Below, in pieces: positions 1 to 11,290 of a DNA stretch of 64,000 nt; position 1 is the stretch's first letter, and the number at the start of each line of letters is the position of its first letter. Position numbers and translations under genes: made by a program. The notes below the pieces were generated by a model, which worked only from the letters and a program-made list of their open reading frames with translations, was not told the origin of the DNA and made no database searches. The stretch comes from Epiperipatus broadwayi (lineage: Eukaryota; Onychophora; Udeonychophora; Euonychophora; Peripatidae), in assembly GCA_028023455.1 (NCBI GenBank), contig JAQFVV010000018.1:11054771-11118770 (forward strand), read 5' to 3'.

Positions 1-2
1 TA

Positions 3-1310
3 CACCTGGGTCTCGTTTTACGCGATAGATAGGTTCCTCAGAAAACACGCGCAAAAGAAATCGCACAAAAATAGATGTAACTTACCTTGAAAAAGGGGGG
101 ATACGGTCTGTGATTTTTCAAAAATCGCATAAAAGCAAAGCACCAACGTGAAATTACTTTAAAATTCGTGCAAAAAAAAATAAGGAAATAAAATATGACT
201 AATAAAAAATTTCAAATTTGAAAAAAATTGATACAAGACAAACTTTTTTTAACTATAATATTTAATTTTATTCAAAACAATATATTTTTATGCATAACTT
301 GCAGTACAGTAATTTACATTTTTATACACGTTTTAATTATTATCGCTATTTGCCAATAAACAAGTTCGTTTGCAAACTGGTAAAAAATAGATTCTTCACA
401 AGAGGAAATACAACTAGCGCCAATTTCACTCTCATGTTGTATTAATGGTTTTCTGGTGACAACGTAATTAGTAATTAATCTTTGAGACGATTTTATTAAT
501 TGTTTATGAAGCTCGCGATATTCAGACATACAACCATTTAGCTCTTGGAATTTAAGAGCACGTTCGTGATTAGTGTCATTAATAAGTAAATAATTTGCCA
601 ACTGATTAGAAAGTTGAAGACCTTCTCGAATCATTTTTGCAGTGAAAGGATCAGGTTCCACTTCTGTTTCATTATCTTTTTCTACACTGCTGGGAAAAAT
701 TTAATTAAAACTAACAACTAAAAATTAAATTCTTATTTTTGTCTTTAATTTTTTAATCTTCAATTCCGTTTAAAAATCAAATTTCGTTTCACATCACATT
801 AATTTCAGGTCGCCTTAAGTAATTTTTAAATTGTTAATTACAATTAAAAATCAGATTTTAATTTTTAATTGTCAAATTTAATTGTGCCCACTGCTATCAC
901 TCACCTTTTAAAAATAAACTTGCGGACACTAAATGATTAATAATTGATTACGCTTTTTTTAAAAAGCAAAAACAGAATGTGATTTAAAATGCAAAATTAA
1001 CACGCACAATGTTTGAACAAATTTACATTATAATCTTGTAAAATTTAATGTGTGTACATAAAATGTGGAAATCATGATTTTAATTTCATTATTGCATAAA
1101 ATCTTACTATTATAAAGCACTGAAAATATTGAAATTATTAAGATGAAAGTCGAATTCCAATAATGTGCTATTACTTTCAATATGACGTAAGTGCGCGAAA
1201 TTTATTATTTAAAGTAATAGCGCATTATCGGAGTTCAACTTCCGAAGAAACATGAATCTGGTAACTTCAAAATCGCGTTAAATAAATCCGCGTAAAACAA
1301 GAGCCAGGTG
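3..1310. mobile_element. Tigger/pogo-like DNA transposon, 1.3 kb, decayed
   Basis: Terminal inverted repeats of about 22 bp: the left end begins CACCTGGGTCTCGTTTTACG and the right end (read on the minus strand) begins CACCTGGCTCTTGTTTTACG. Both are bounded by a TA dinucleotide (1-2 and 1311-1312), the TSD of Tc1/mariner/pogo elements. Subterminal sequence rich in TCGCA, CGCG and ATCCGCGTAAAA recalls the ends of Tigger elements (family knowledge). The interior keeps only the C-terminal part of a transposase on the minus strand, so the copy is internally deleted and non-autonomous. The left TSD lies exactly at the window start. Confidence 0.72.
314..690 (-). pseudogene. C-terminal remnant of a Tigger-like transposase
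   Basis: An open frame of about 125 codons on the minus strand, ending at a stop at 314. It can be followed upstream of its first possible start codon to a CCCAG that could be an ancient splice acceptor near 690. The readable part contains NDTNHERALKFQELNGCMSEYRELHKQ-type sequence (shown here as motif positions only: a paired N-D, an E-R-x-L-K-F and an S-E-Y-R-E block). This resembles the helical C-terminus that follows the DDE domain of TIGD/jerky-type transposases. No DDE catalytic domain or CENP-B-like DNA-binding domain is present anywhere in the 1.3-kb element. It therefore cannot encode an active transposase. Family assignment rests on the C-terminal resemblance plus the TA-flanked ends. 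Confidence 0.5.
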
Positions 1311-1312
1311 TA

Positions 1313-3772
1313 TATTAAAATATTTTTACATGGGTAGTCAAAATAATACAAGAAAGGGAAAACATAATAAACTTTGATTGTATTAATATTTAATACTAAT
1401 GAAGTCATTTATTTTCATAATAATAATAGAGTATATATGCATGAATATTTTTAAATATTTATCAATTTTAATATTTATTTATTTTTATTAAAATGCAATA
1501 TTTTGTTTTCTCTTTTCAATGTGCATCTGAAAATCAATATTCGAAAGCTAGCATTCATGTGTCTGTGTGCTTTTCTTCAGATTAAAAAATATATGGCATG
1601 TGCTTTAAATGTGGAAATGAAGCTATATATATTCGAAAAATCTGATGGCAATAACCTATGTCAGTCAAAGGATGAAAATGGTTGTTACTACTCAATGTGC
1701 CATTGCAATTGTTTACTTCTATTGATATTCTACAGATATATTTATAAAACTTCTATGTATAAGCAATTAATAAACGTGAGCAGTTAAGCTAAATTTGTTT
1801 AGAACTTCAGTAACCCTTCAACTGCTCTACCAATTTTCCATCTGACACGAAAAAGTAGCTTTAAATTGTATATTTTAAATAATCTACTTTATCGTGAAAA
1901 GAAATACTTAAAAATAAACTGCTATAGAATTTATTGAGAATTTCTAAGAAACTGCTAATTTATTTCATCAAATCACTGTAATCACTAGTAAACAACTCTT
2001 ATGAACAATAGACCAAAAGAACTTTGAAAGATTCACCTCTAAATGCTAATGATTTTTTCTATCTTCATTTTTTTGCTTATGTGTTTTATATTGCCACAGG
2101 ACAAAACATTCAAGACATCTATAAACTTTATTTAAAAATAGAATTGTAATATTTTTTTTTTTTAAAAAAAAAAAATGCTGAATTTATGTATTTTTTTTAT
2201 TTTGTTACTATTATATTATGAAAGTCTCTCCAGGTACACAAGTATGAAGATCGGTTATATAAAGTTAAAATTTTATTTTATAATAAACTTATTTTTTATT
2301 TCTTATAATATGTTTTCAATGATGAAGTGAATTTTGGTGATTTTTTTTTTTTTCTTTTTTAAGGTGATAATTCCTTATTGAACTATTGGAGATGAATGTT
2401 CCTCTAAACCAGTGGTTCTCAATCTTTATAGAATTGTAGAACACTAACATAGAAAAATTCAAAACTACAAAATAATTACTTAATATATTATGGAAGTAAC
2501 TCATCAGTAACATCAAACATAATTTTATCTACCTCACAAAATACGGGCTGTATGATGTTTTAATTTGAGTACTATTAATTCAGCAATTTTAGTATGATGC
2601 AACTTGAGGTTCACTAATTTTCAGTGTTTTCTCAAACTTTTTTCTGCTTATGGTATATTTTCAAAAGTCTTTTAAAGTAATCTTTGTTCTTAGACAAGAG
2701 ATGTTCATCCTTTATAGAAAAATGTTGCTTTAATTTAGCAGGAACCATTGCATTGTTTAAAAGTTTGTTGCCTCATACAATGCATTATGGAATTGAACAA
2801 TTTTCATCACCCATTTAAGTAAATCCGAAATTTAAATATTCTTCATCATACAGATAATTAACTTTTCATGATTTGGATTTACTTGTAGCGTTTTCAACAA
2901 GATAACTAATGTTTTTTACTAGTGCTAGCAACAGTATTGTCAGTAAATTCATTTTCAAGATTTTCTTCTCAGTAACATTTTCTTATTATAAATTTATCCA
3001 TTATATGAACAATGTACTATTTAAATTTATTTATTGCACTAAAAGTGCAATACTCCAATAAAAAGCAATAATTATTTATTTTAAAATGAATATTTACCTT
3101 GTATGTAAATATATGAATGACACAACAATTGTATGGGCAGTTCAATTACAGATATCATCATGTCTTGACTGTTTGAAAATAACTAATAAACAGTATAAAT
3201 TCAGGTCATTCAAACTGACATATGTGTCATACCAGGTTACACAGAAACTGACTATAATACAGCTGGACACAAAATGCATGGCTACAATAGCACAAAGCTA
3301 TTTATTATTTTCACAATTTTTTTTCCATGGAACACATGAAACAGATTCACAGAATACCATTGTTCCATGGAACATGCTTTGAGAAACAGCTCTAAACTGA
3401 TGTAAATAATGTTCTATATTTAGCAATAGTGGCTATCCTTTGTATTGTATATTTTAAGAAATGAAGTATTCTTCTTATTCTAAAATAGAGAAATATGTGC
3501 ACGTGCATGTTTTTTTTTTTTTTTTGTAGTTAAGCTACTTAATAATTAATCAGCATAGCATATAGTATTTTTTTTTTTTAAAGACATTTGTAGAAATATA
3601 TTAAGATTTAGTTAGAATATATTATATTTGTCAGAGTTAAGTTTAAATCAGTTGAATCACCAACTCAAGAAAACATATTCTTGATTTATTTGAAATTTTA
3701 GTCAATACTAAGCAATTTTAGGCTTAATTAAGTATAAGCTTTGTTATTATTTATGAAGAATCAAATATAGTA
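1313..3772. other. AT-rich intergenic DNA, no recognisable gene
   Basis: Very AT-rich sequence with several homopolymer runs (for example 2150-2174, 2340-2360, 3510-3525 and 3569-3580). Short open frames occur at 1503-1787, 2316-2516 and 3086-3382. They show no domain, codon bias or splice context and are best treated as chance. No repeat with clear boundaries is seen. Confidence 0.6.
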
Positions 3773-3785
3773 GATAAACATAATG
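3773..3785 (+). repeat. Left 13-bp target-site duplication
   Basis: GATAAACATAATG, repeated exactly at 4479-4491 on the other side of the inverted element. The length is typical of target-primed retrotransposition rather than cut-and-paste transposition. Confidence 0.75.
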
Positions 3786-4478
3786 ATAAACAGAGCAAAA
3801 CTCTCCATACAGTATTGCCACCTGTGCTAAACAGAGTAATCAATGGATGCCAGAAGGCTTGTGCATAAAATCCCTATCTAATGCCTACTCATCCAATATC
3901 CCCAGACTAGTTTCTGGCTTGTGGCCTTCATCAGTGAGGAGCTTTGGATCTGAGAGCACTGCATCTAGATCTTAGGATCTAATGCAACCCTCTAGCAACC
4001 ACCTTTTATCTCTACTTAACTACTAAACTATGAGAATGAAATTGAAAACACAAAAAATATTTTCAATCTAAGCTCAATAGCTTAAATAGTCATATGGGTC
4101 TGAACTCAGTTCAGCACCCATACATTTTGGTGTCTTTGGCTCTTTTACAACCATAGCCACCACTATCCTATTAGGCAGGATTGGCGTTAAACCATTAAGC
4201 ATCACATGATCACATTTCCTATACTAGCACATTAATTGTTGATAAACAGAGCAAAACTCTCCATACAGTATTGCCACCTGTGCTAAACAGAGTGATGAAG
4301 GCCACAAGCCAGAAACTAGTCTGGGGATATTGGATGAGTAGGCATTAGATAGGGATTTTATGCACAAGCCTTCTGGCATCCATTGATTACTCTGTTTAGC
4401 ACAGGTGGCAATACTGTATGGAGAGTTTTGCTCTGTTTATCAACAATTAATGTGCTAGTATAGGAAATGTGATCATGT
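3786..4478. mobile_element. Inverted Penelope-type (PLE-like) non-autonomous element with 13-bp TSD
   Basis: A 693-bp insert flanked by a perfect 13-bp direct repeat GATAAACATAATG (3773-3785 and 4479-4491). It consists of a terminal unit present in both orientations. The minus-strand copy (about 3786-3935) and the plus-strand copy (about 4293-4442) match over about 150 bp. A second, outer inverted match joins 4201-4293 to 4390-4481. Between them lies about 250 bp of single-copy internal sequence (3940-4200). The minus-strand unit contains a hammerhead-ribozyme fold. Terminal repeats in inverted orientation, variable TSDs of this length and type I hammerheads are described hallmarks of Penelope-like retroelements. 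No reverse transcriptase or GIY-YIG domain is present, so the copy is non-autonomous. Confidence 0.6.
3888..3952 (-). ncRNA. Type I hammerhead ribozyme candidate
   Basis: Read on the minus strand, all hammerhead parts occur in order. Outer stem I is ATCCAA, then an AGC internal loop, then inner stem I TCCTCA (3935-3940). The core CTGATGA follows (3928-3934). Helix II is GGC-CACAA-GCC. GAAA is at 3911-3914. A two-base-pair helix III (AC-TA-GT) leads to GTC (3905-3907). The 3' stem I strand is TGGGGA (3899-3904), TA, then TTGGAT. TCCTCA/TGGGGA pairs over 6 bp with one G-U. ATCCAA/TTGGAT pairs over 6 bp perfectly, leaving the asymmetric internal loop expected for loop-loop contacts with helix II. 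The very short helix III is typical of Penelope-type hammerheads. One weakness is an A-A mismatch where helix II normally closes with G-C (10.1/11.1), so activity is uncertain. Confidence 0.65.
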
Positions 4479-4760
4479 GATAAACATAATGCATAAGAAT
4501 GCCGCCTCCATATGTAAAAATACTGAGCTTATTTAAAAATGTTAACATGCAAGTTGGAGCTAATCAAATGTACCATTCATATGCTAAAAGTAATAATAAT
4601 ATTAATTGGTTTTATTCAATGTCAACAATATTTTAAATTATTAATTAAATTTGACTTTTGTATTTATTTATTTTTATAAGATTAGAACACATCATCCCTT
4701 TATTGGATCACATATTACAATTTCACTAACACATATACTTATTTATATATATATATTTTA

Positions 4761-4845
4761 TCATGTGTCGAAGCATCAGCTGGGAAGCGAACCCGGGAAA
4801 CTGCTTGTAAGACAGCTGTGCTAACCACTCGGCCACCAACGCTTG
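4761..4845 (-). mobile_element. tRNA-derived SINE head (family A)
   Basis: On the minus strand a tRNA-like region carries an A box TGGCCGAGTGGTTAG (4821-4835) and a B box GGTTCGCTTCC (4783-4793) at normal tRNA spacing. The A box is of the class II (Leu/Ser) type. It is followed by an AT-rich tail running into 4745. The B-box region and the downstream GATGCTT recur at 47306-47345, so this is a dispersed SINE rather than a tRNA gene. No CCA-like discriminator stem can be closed, and I could not fix the TSD. Confidence 0.7.
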
Positions 4846-4849
4846 ACTA

Positions 4850-6729
4850 AATTATTTACATTTACCATGAGATATTTGAATAAAACATTTAATTATTTTG
4901 AAGATTGATTAGAGTACTTATTTAGCCATAAAGTTTTTTAGAGAAATTAGTATTACACATTACATGTATACACTTGGAAAATATTTATTAAGAAATAAAT
5001 ATAGATTATCATTTATACTATTTATTTATTGAATGTAGTTTTAGATTCAATAAAATGCTCTTTGATTTTGAATTATATTAATAATTGTGTTCTATATATT
5101 TAGATATTCTATATTTATTATATCTCATGGTTCTCATATTGTCTTTTAAAACATTTGACTTCTTAACATGCAGGCTAACTTAAGAATTTTTATATTGTTA
5201 AATGTTAATTTAATTAGTTAAAATACACTTTTCCATTTTTTAAAAATAATTAATGTTTTTTTTTCCATTAAAATGTTATTATTATTTATTTATTTTAAAA
5301 TGGGAATAGTTTGTTTTTAGTTTATATTGAATAATAGAAATAAAGAATTGAAGTTAAAATGTATATTGTTGACTCAAAATTTTACCTATAGAAAAATTAT
5401 GAGGCTGGATTATTTTTGGGAATGTACAATGTATTATTATTGAGATTAAACAGAGTTTTTTAACTAAGAACCCGACTTTAGAAATATGGGTATTACGATA
5501 TATGATGAGTGTTTGGTAATATAGTTTTAATTCTCTTTATTGCTATCTTATGTCCATGTGTTCCACATATGTATGGCATTAATAGTTACATTCATATGCA
5601 GAAGTTAACAATATTAAACCTAGAATTAAAGTCTTATGATGATCTGGAAATGATTAAGTAAACCAAATGAAATGATTGGGAAAAAAATCTTGAGATTTAG
5701 CAAATTGTAGATGTTACAGTTAAGATATTGTCAGATACTCTCAAGTATCTTATGTGGCTATTACTTAAGCTGGTAATTGAGCCATATCCATAAGCATATT
5801 TGAAATATTTTCATTATTGTATATAAGATTGATTTAAAATAGAAATGGAGAAATTAAAAAATATGTAATTATTTTATTTAAAATACCTTCAAACAGCATA
5901 AATATTGAAAACTCATACAATCATGGTTAAATTAATGCTATTAAAATATTAGTGATTAGTTATTTAAAATATTGTTATCATCATCATCATCATTATTATT
6001 ATTGTTATATTTATACATTTTATTTTTTTGTTATTCTTATAAATTTTATTTATGTCTTTATTGATATTTTTATATAGTGCTTTGTTTATATGTAAATATT
6101 GTATGTGCATATTTTATACATAAAGGGAATACATGTATTTGAATTATTAAACTTAGTTTAATATTAAGTTATTGGAGTTCCATATTTTTACTAAGTTTTT
6201 GATTGCTAAATTCATTTTTGGTTGAACAGCCAAATAAGGATTATTAGAATAAATTAACCATTTCTTTTTATTGTTGATAACAACGTTAGAATGAGATGAT
6301 TCTACATTCTTTGGTTTACTTATGGCACACCTTTCATGTCACCAGTTAGCTAATTAAGATATACATATATTCAGTATCTTACAGTAATGATAAGAGTGTG
6401 AAGCAAATCTCTACCATTAAGTGAAATTTATCATTTGAATAAATTAGACTTTTTTGATACATGAATGCATATAACAACATTCATTCATCATCATTCTTCT
6501 TTCTCCTTCTTCTGCTGCTGCTGCTAGTAGTAGTAGTTTTAAAAATTATTTTATTAGCATAAATTATATTACAATTGTTTCATTATTATTGGCATTACAT
6601 TTTTACTTGTGTAGACTTGAATACTTGAACTTTTCTATTAAGAGTTCTATGGGAAATAATGTCCAGTAGTAGACACTAAAATGCTGATTTGGTAGGAGTG
6701 TGTACAGTTCTGAAGTTGACTGGTGAAAG
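4850..6729. other. AT-rich intergenic DNA with two trinucleotide microsatellites
   Basis: Nothing gene-like. A (ATC)n/(ATT)n tract lies at about 5977-6004, and a CTT/CTGCTG/TAGTAG tract at about 6496-6537. Most of the rest is low-complexity A/T with no bounded repeat that I can recognise. Confidence 0.6.
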
Positions 6730-6751
6730 TATGAGCTCATTTTTATTGTTA

Positions 6752-7590
6752 TTAATTATTGTTGCACTTATTGTGATTTCTAATGGTATTTGGGAATTTA
6801 ATTAGGTTCCAGGTGGATGTAACTATATCAATGGGAGCTATTAGGTTATCTCTATCTTTGATCTTGGTTAATTTGTTTATGAATAGTGATTGGTATTTGC
6901 GCGAAGTGGGATTGAACATGAAATGGCACCTCGGGGACCATAGCGTGAACAAGAGAAAAATTGTGATTCTAATTGTGGTAAAAATGGCTTGGGGAATGTT
7001 TTCAATTAATGTTTGAAGTGTGGTTTTTGAGCTGCGAGTGATTGTGGAGATTAAGTCTCTATAAGTCTGCAGGGTAGGACAGGTGTGGATGAAATGATTC
7101 ATGGTTTCATCTTCTCTATGACATAGAGAGCAAATTGGGTCAATGTTGGCATATTTCATTTTGGTTGATAGGAAGGAATTGGTTGGTAGGGCACTGAGGT
7201 TGATTTTAATAATAAAGTGCAGATATTTTGGCTCAAGGTACCAAAGCTTAAATTTTGATATTAGTGATTTGTTTGTGACATTGAGGATACTGCTTGTATT
7301 TATGAGAGAATCTGAATTGTTAAGAGAATAATGTGCTTCCCAGTAATTAATTTTTGTGAATGATTTATCATGTGATTTGTTGAACTTAGTATTAATTTTG
7401 GTGAGTTGATTTATGAATTTATTTTTCATTGGTGGAGGGGTATCAGTGGGTAAAATTTTAATGAAAGATTGGAAAATAGGAAAATTAGTAGATAGTTTTA
7501 CTAGTGTGTTATGGGCCTTTTGATGATAGAAGGTTGTGATTGAGTGTAATGATAGACCATTGTGTTTAGTATGCTTTCATAGGCTATTGA
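6752..7590 (-). pseudogene. LINE C-terminal region with zinc knuckle
   Basis: The continuation of the same LINE. An open frame of 225 codons (7429-6752) can be followed upstream, through one stop, to about 7590, where an L1-like connection block (LIWNKK ... NGLSLHSI) is readable. Near the middle is CSLCHREDETMNHFIHTC, a CX2CX8HX4C zinc knuckle of the kind found at the C-terminus of many LINE ORF2 proteins. The frame ends at a stop at 6752, after which the 3' UTR runs into AT-rich DNA. No clear poly(A) or microsatellite tail marks the 3' end. Confidence 0.8.
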
Positions 7591-7764
7591 TACTAATGGA
7601 GGTAGCTTTCTTATTCCAGATTAGCTTCATAGATAAAGAGTTGATTTTTTTTTAAAAACTTGGTGAAATTTTATGACTGGCGCATAATAATTAATTTTTG
7701 GGAGTATTAACATGTTGATTAGAGAAATGTTGCATGTATTGATAGATAAGCTTTGGATAGTGAA

Positions 7765-9045
7765 TTAATTGTTTTTTTCTATTGCTGGCAGTAACTGTTT
7801 CTGTATTGTGCTTCTTGTGGCATTAAGTGAGAGATGAAACGGAATTCCAAGAAAGTTGTGTGGTGTGGTTTTGGTTAGCGATGCAATTGGCTGGCCAATG
7901 AAAATGTTCCATATTGCTGTTTTTTTCCTGTTGAATTTGAATGCATGTGTTAATGAGTAGTTTTCAAGAATAGCTTGTAATTTAGGAAGTGACTTCTTAG
8001 AAGGCAGGAACACTACTATATCATCCATGTAGGTTAGATGTTTTATTTGCTGTTTCAAGTCTCCTATATATACTCCAGATAGTTTTGCTTCTATTTCAAC
8101 AAGTAATAGATTGATATAGGTAATGAAAAGCAGGGAACTCAGAGGGGATCCATGTGGGATGGAGGTGTGGGGGATGAAGCCCGGAGAAATCTTGCCATTG
8201 AGTGTAATGTGAATATCTCTATTGTGAAGATTTGCTAATATGTACATCAGAAGTATAGGAATGCTGTGGCTACCGATTACTTCCAATAGTTTCAGAATTG
8301 GAATTGAATCAAAAGCTGCTTCAATGTCAAGCTGAATCACTACTGGCCCAGTTGTTTTGGTTAGTCTGACTTCATCTATTATAGTTTTAAACAGGACAAG
8401 CGCTTCCGGTATGGAACTGCCTTTTTTAGTAAACTGATATTTAGAAATTTTTTGGAGGATTAAAGGCTGAATTTTGTCTTTGACTATGGATTCAATGATT
8501 TTTATGATGAGAGGGGACATGGATATTGGTCTGAGGTTGGTTAACTGAGAAGGGTAAATTGGCTTTTTGAGGAAGGGGACTAGCGATACCGGGTAGAGCT
8601 GCTCAATTGAGTGGATTTGGTTAGAGAGGTAAGTAATCATATATAGTATTATTGGTGTTGTAAAGTAGTTAAGATGATAAAGCAAAAATTTGGGGATGGC
8701 ATGTACTCCAAGGTGAGAGTTATTTGGATAAGATTGGATTTTTGTAGCTATGTTCATTTCTGGATATGTTATGATGATCTGTTGTGATGCCAAAGTGGAA
8801 TGGAACAAGCTAGGTGGCAATGTTTTCTGAAATCTGTCTTTGAAATGATTATAAATTTGTATTGTCATATTTTCCCCTGTTAAGGTTTCTGTGTTTGAAA
8901 GTATAGAGGATGGAGTAAGCTTATTTGAACTGTAGCCAAGGGCCCAGCGAATGTATCCCTTCGACCAATTATGTGTGTTTTTTAGAGTTTGGCTTTTTTT
9001 ATTGATATATATTCTGCTAATGTGAGCTGCGTCTGTATTCCTGTT
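7765..9045 (-). pseudogene. LINE reverse transcriptase domain, decayed
   Basis: An open frame on the minus strand from a stop near 9046 down to 7765 (about 426 codons; the first ATG is at 8868). It begins with linker sequence (WSKGYIRWALGY), followed by an RT domain. The fingers have LRPISMSPLI. Motif A is QLDIEAAFDSIP. The motif B region is PHGSPLSSLLF, where most LINEs have QG. Motif C is TYMDDIVVF, with the two catalytic aspartates intact, and then FNRKKT and FLGIPF (motifs D/E). The YMDD box is rarer in non-LTR elements than FADD/YADD. The frame is cut at its C-terminal end by indels, and the rest of the polyprotein resumes in another frame below 7600. The enzyme would have copied its own RNA by target-primed reverse transcription. 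This copy is inactive. Confidence 0.85.
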
Positions 9046-9391
9046 TTAACAATAAGATTGAGCTAATTGAGGTCGAGTTGCTGGGTGTGCTTTTAAGTTT
9101 TAAATGTAGTGTCCAATTTTTTCATTAGATAGGTTGAAGATGGATTTCTATTGGTGTAATGTTTAATTGTGGAGGAGATGATATTTATGAATGTGGTTGA
9201 GAGACAATATATTGATTTTATTGAAATATATATATATTTCAGAGATTGTTGCCTCTGGAGCACTGGATTTAAGCAATAATCTAGGAGTGTTGTTAAATGA
9301 GAGTGGAATGGAGATGCAGATCTAATTGTAATTGTATATTGAGTGCCATGTGATCAGAATAGGAAACTGGACATAGTGAAGGTTTTATTAT

Positions 9392-9432
9392 GTACTACTA
9401 TTACTACTGCTGCTACTACTACAACAACAAAC
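9392..9432 (+). repeat. Trinucleotide microsatellite (CTA/CTG/CAA)n
   Basis: TACTACTATTACTACTGCTG followed by CTACTACTAC and CAACAACAA. It lies just beyond the 5'-truncation point of the LINE at about 9370, so it may mark the insertion boundary. Confidence 0.7.
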
Positions 9433-10322
9433 TGGACAAGTTGGTTTACTATAAGGTTATTTTACTGTGTTTCATTAATTATTTTGTTAACACAAAAATT
9501 TGTAAAGACAATTTTAAAAAAAACCCTAACTATAATATTAAAGTTAACTACCAACAGGAATTCATTCCAAATATTGTTGTGATGAATATACAGATATTAA
9601 CTTTACTAGTTATAAAACATAAAAAATGAAATTATAGCTCTTCAAATAAATAGAGGAAAAAAATATATTTCTCTTTTTTTTTTTAGATGCACAATAAAGA
9701 AATAAAATTATTAATGCAAATATGAGTTTCTTCTAATACAAATAATTTTTTTCTCAAAAATACAATGGTGCCACATATTCACTATATTTTGTTCAGAGTC
9801 CTCTTCGCATATATCATATGTTGTATATGATAGCTCACATTTTGTTGATAAGCTTTGATTACAATACATTGTTTATTGAACTGCAAAAATACAGTATTTT
9901 TTCAACACACACATATAACATAGACACTTTTTATACGTGCCGATACAAAATCCATATAAATTAAAAATATCGTATAAACAAAATTAAAAAATAATCATTA
10001 ATAAATAAATTGGAGTTCATGTACATATATATTTAAACTGGGTGTGTATTTACTCATTTACATTGGTTAAAAAAAAAAACTACTTATTCTATCATATCTT
10101 TATTTTTTTAAATAAAATAAATACCAGAATTCCAACTTTCATTGCAGTTAAATAAGCTCTGCATGATATTTTTTTCCAATAACATTTTTTTACTTATCAG
10201 GACTATTCTCCCTAGTTATTTTGATGTTTTTAAGTCTGTATTAACTTTACTAATGGTCTTAAAATTCTTAAAATATTTTATTTAACATTACACTTACTAA
10301 ACATTTTATTATATGAAATACT

Positions 10323-10543
10323 TCATTTATTTTATATAGCGCAATGTTTTTACAATCTGTAATATTTTAAACAGCATTAAACTGTTGCACATGTACTTTG
10401 GATTTTAACTATAAAATGAATGAATACAAACACTTCAAACACATGATAAATGAAGACTTAATCATGTGTTTGAAGTGTTTGTATTCATTCATTTTATAGT
10501 TAAAATCCAAAGCGCATGTGCAACAGGTTAATGCTGTTTAAAA
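10323..10543. repeat. Near-perfect 87-bp hairpin flanked by 16-bp direct repeats
   Basis: Stem arms 10361-10447 and 10461-10547 differ at about 3 of 87 positions and enclose a 13-nt loop. The structure sits between two exact copies of TATTATATGAAATACT (10307-10322 and 10544-10559). The outer end of the right arm overlaps the second direct repeat. The near identity implies recent origin. Candidate explanations are a snap-back or template-switch insertion, or an inverted short element. If transcribed it would form long dsRNA. Confidence 0.8.
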
Positions 10544-10559
10544 TATTATATGAAATACT

Positions 10560-11290
10560 GTAAATCAAATTCTGAAAATATTTTGGCAAAGCTGTTACTT
10601 TAAATTGAAATAATGTTATTGATAAATTTGATTGCATGTGGTGCTCTGGGACAGAAAAATTGCTACGGCATATTGTAAAATTTATTATATATATAAATTT
10701 TAATGTTTTATTTTTTAAACATGATTGTATACAGCACTCCAACATAGAAAAATGACTGCTGCCGTATCCATAAAATTGATTAAATTTACATTTTATATTT
10801 TGTTTACTCATGTTCACAACTATAGCATGAATTGTACTCAAATTGCAAAGAAAATGTAGTTAAGTAAATTCACTTGGTTTGAGAATGTTATATTTCATGA
10901 AATAAAAAAAAAGCTGCCACCGCCATACTAAGTTGCATAAAATTTAATAAATTTGAAATATTTTCAATAAATAACATCTTAAAATTCTCAAGTTTCTACA
11001 TATGTGAAATCCATTTAATAAAAGGACAATTATTTTTGAAACAAATCTGTGAGGCTTTTTGATTACTGTGACTGTGAAGACTTTATTGCTTCAAATATAA
11101 ATTATATTTTTATAGATATTGAGCTGCATTAAAATTGAGGCAATGAAACATTCAAAGCACTTTTTTATCTAGTAATAGTAAATATATTATTCCTTGAAAT
11201 TTTTTAAGGGAATTTTGCTAATATTTTTAGAGTCTAAAGAAAAGAAGTATAAAATAGATATAGTCTATAATTCTATAATAAAAATGAATT
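10560..11290. other. AT-rich intergenic DNA
   Basis: No gene, tRNA or bounded repeat seen. The open frame 10500-10841 on the minus strand overlaps the hairpin arm and has no protein features. Confidence 0.5.

Larger units (their letters stand above)
6730..9370 (-). mobile_element. Decayed non-LTR retrotransposon (LINE), 5'-truncated
   Basis: A minus-strand LINE running from about 9370 to about 6730. The order is the linker between endonuclease and reverse transcriptase (RT), broken by at least two stops and a frameshift around 9040-9300. The RT domain follows (8870-7765), then a thumb/connection region (about 7750-7430), then a C-terminal zinc knuckle (7429-6752). No endonuclease is recognisable, so the copy is 5'-truncated. 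The connection region contains a W-N-K-K ... N-G-L block like the L1-type connection, and LGIPF follows the palm. Other landmarks are unusual, so I leave the clade open. Confidence 0.85.

Noticed and set aside
1503-1787. 94-codon open frame
   Set aside because: No domain, biased to codons expected in AT-rich DNA, no splice or promoter context, no start codon better than chance.
4761-4845. Functional tRNA gene
   Set aside because: Acceptor stem cannot be closed and the sequence recurs as a fragment at 47306; SINE head preferred.
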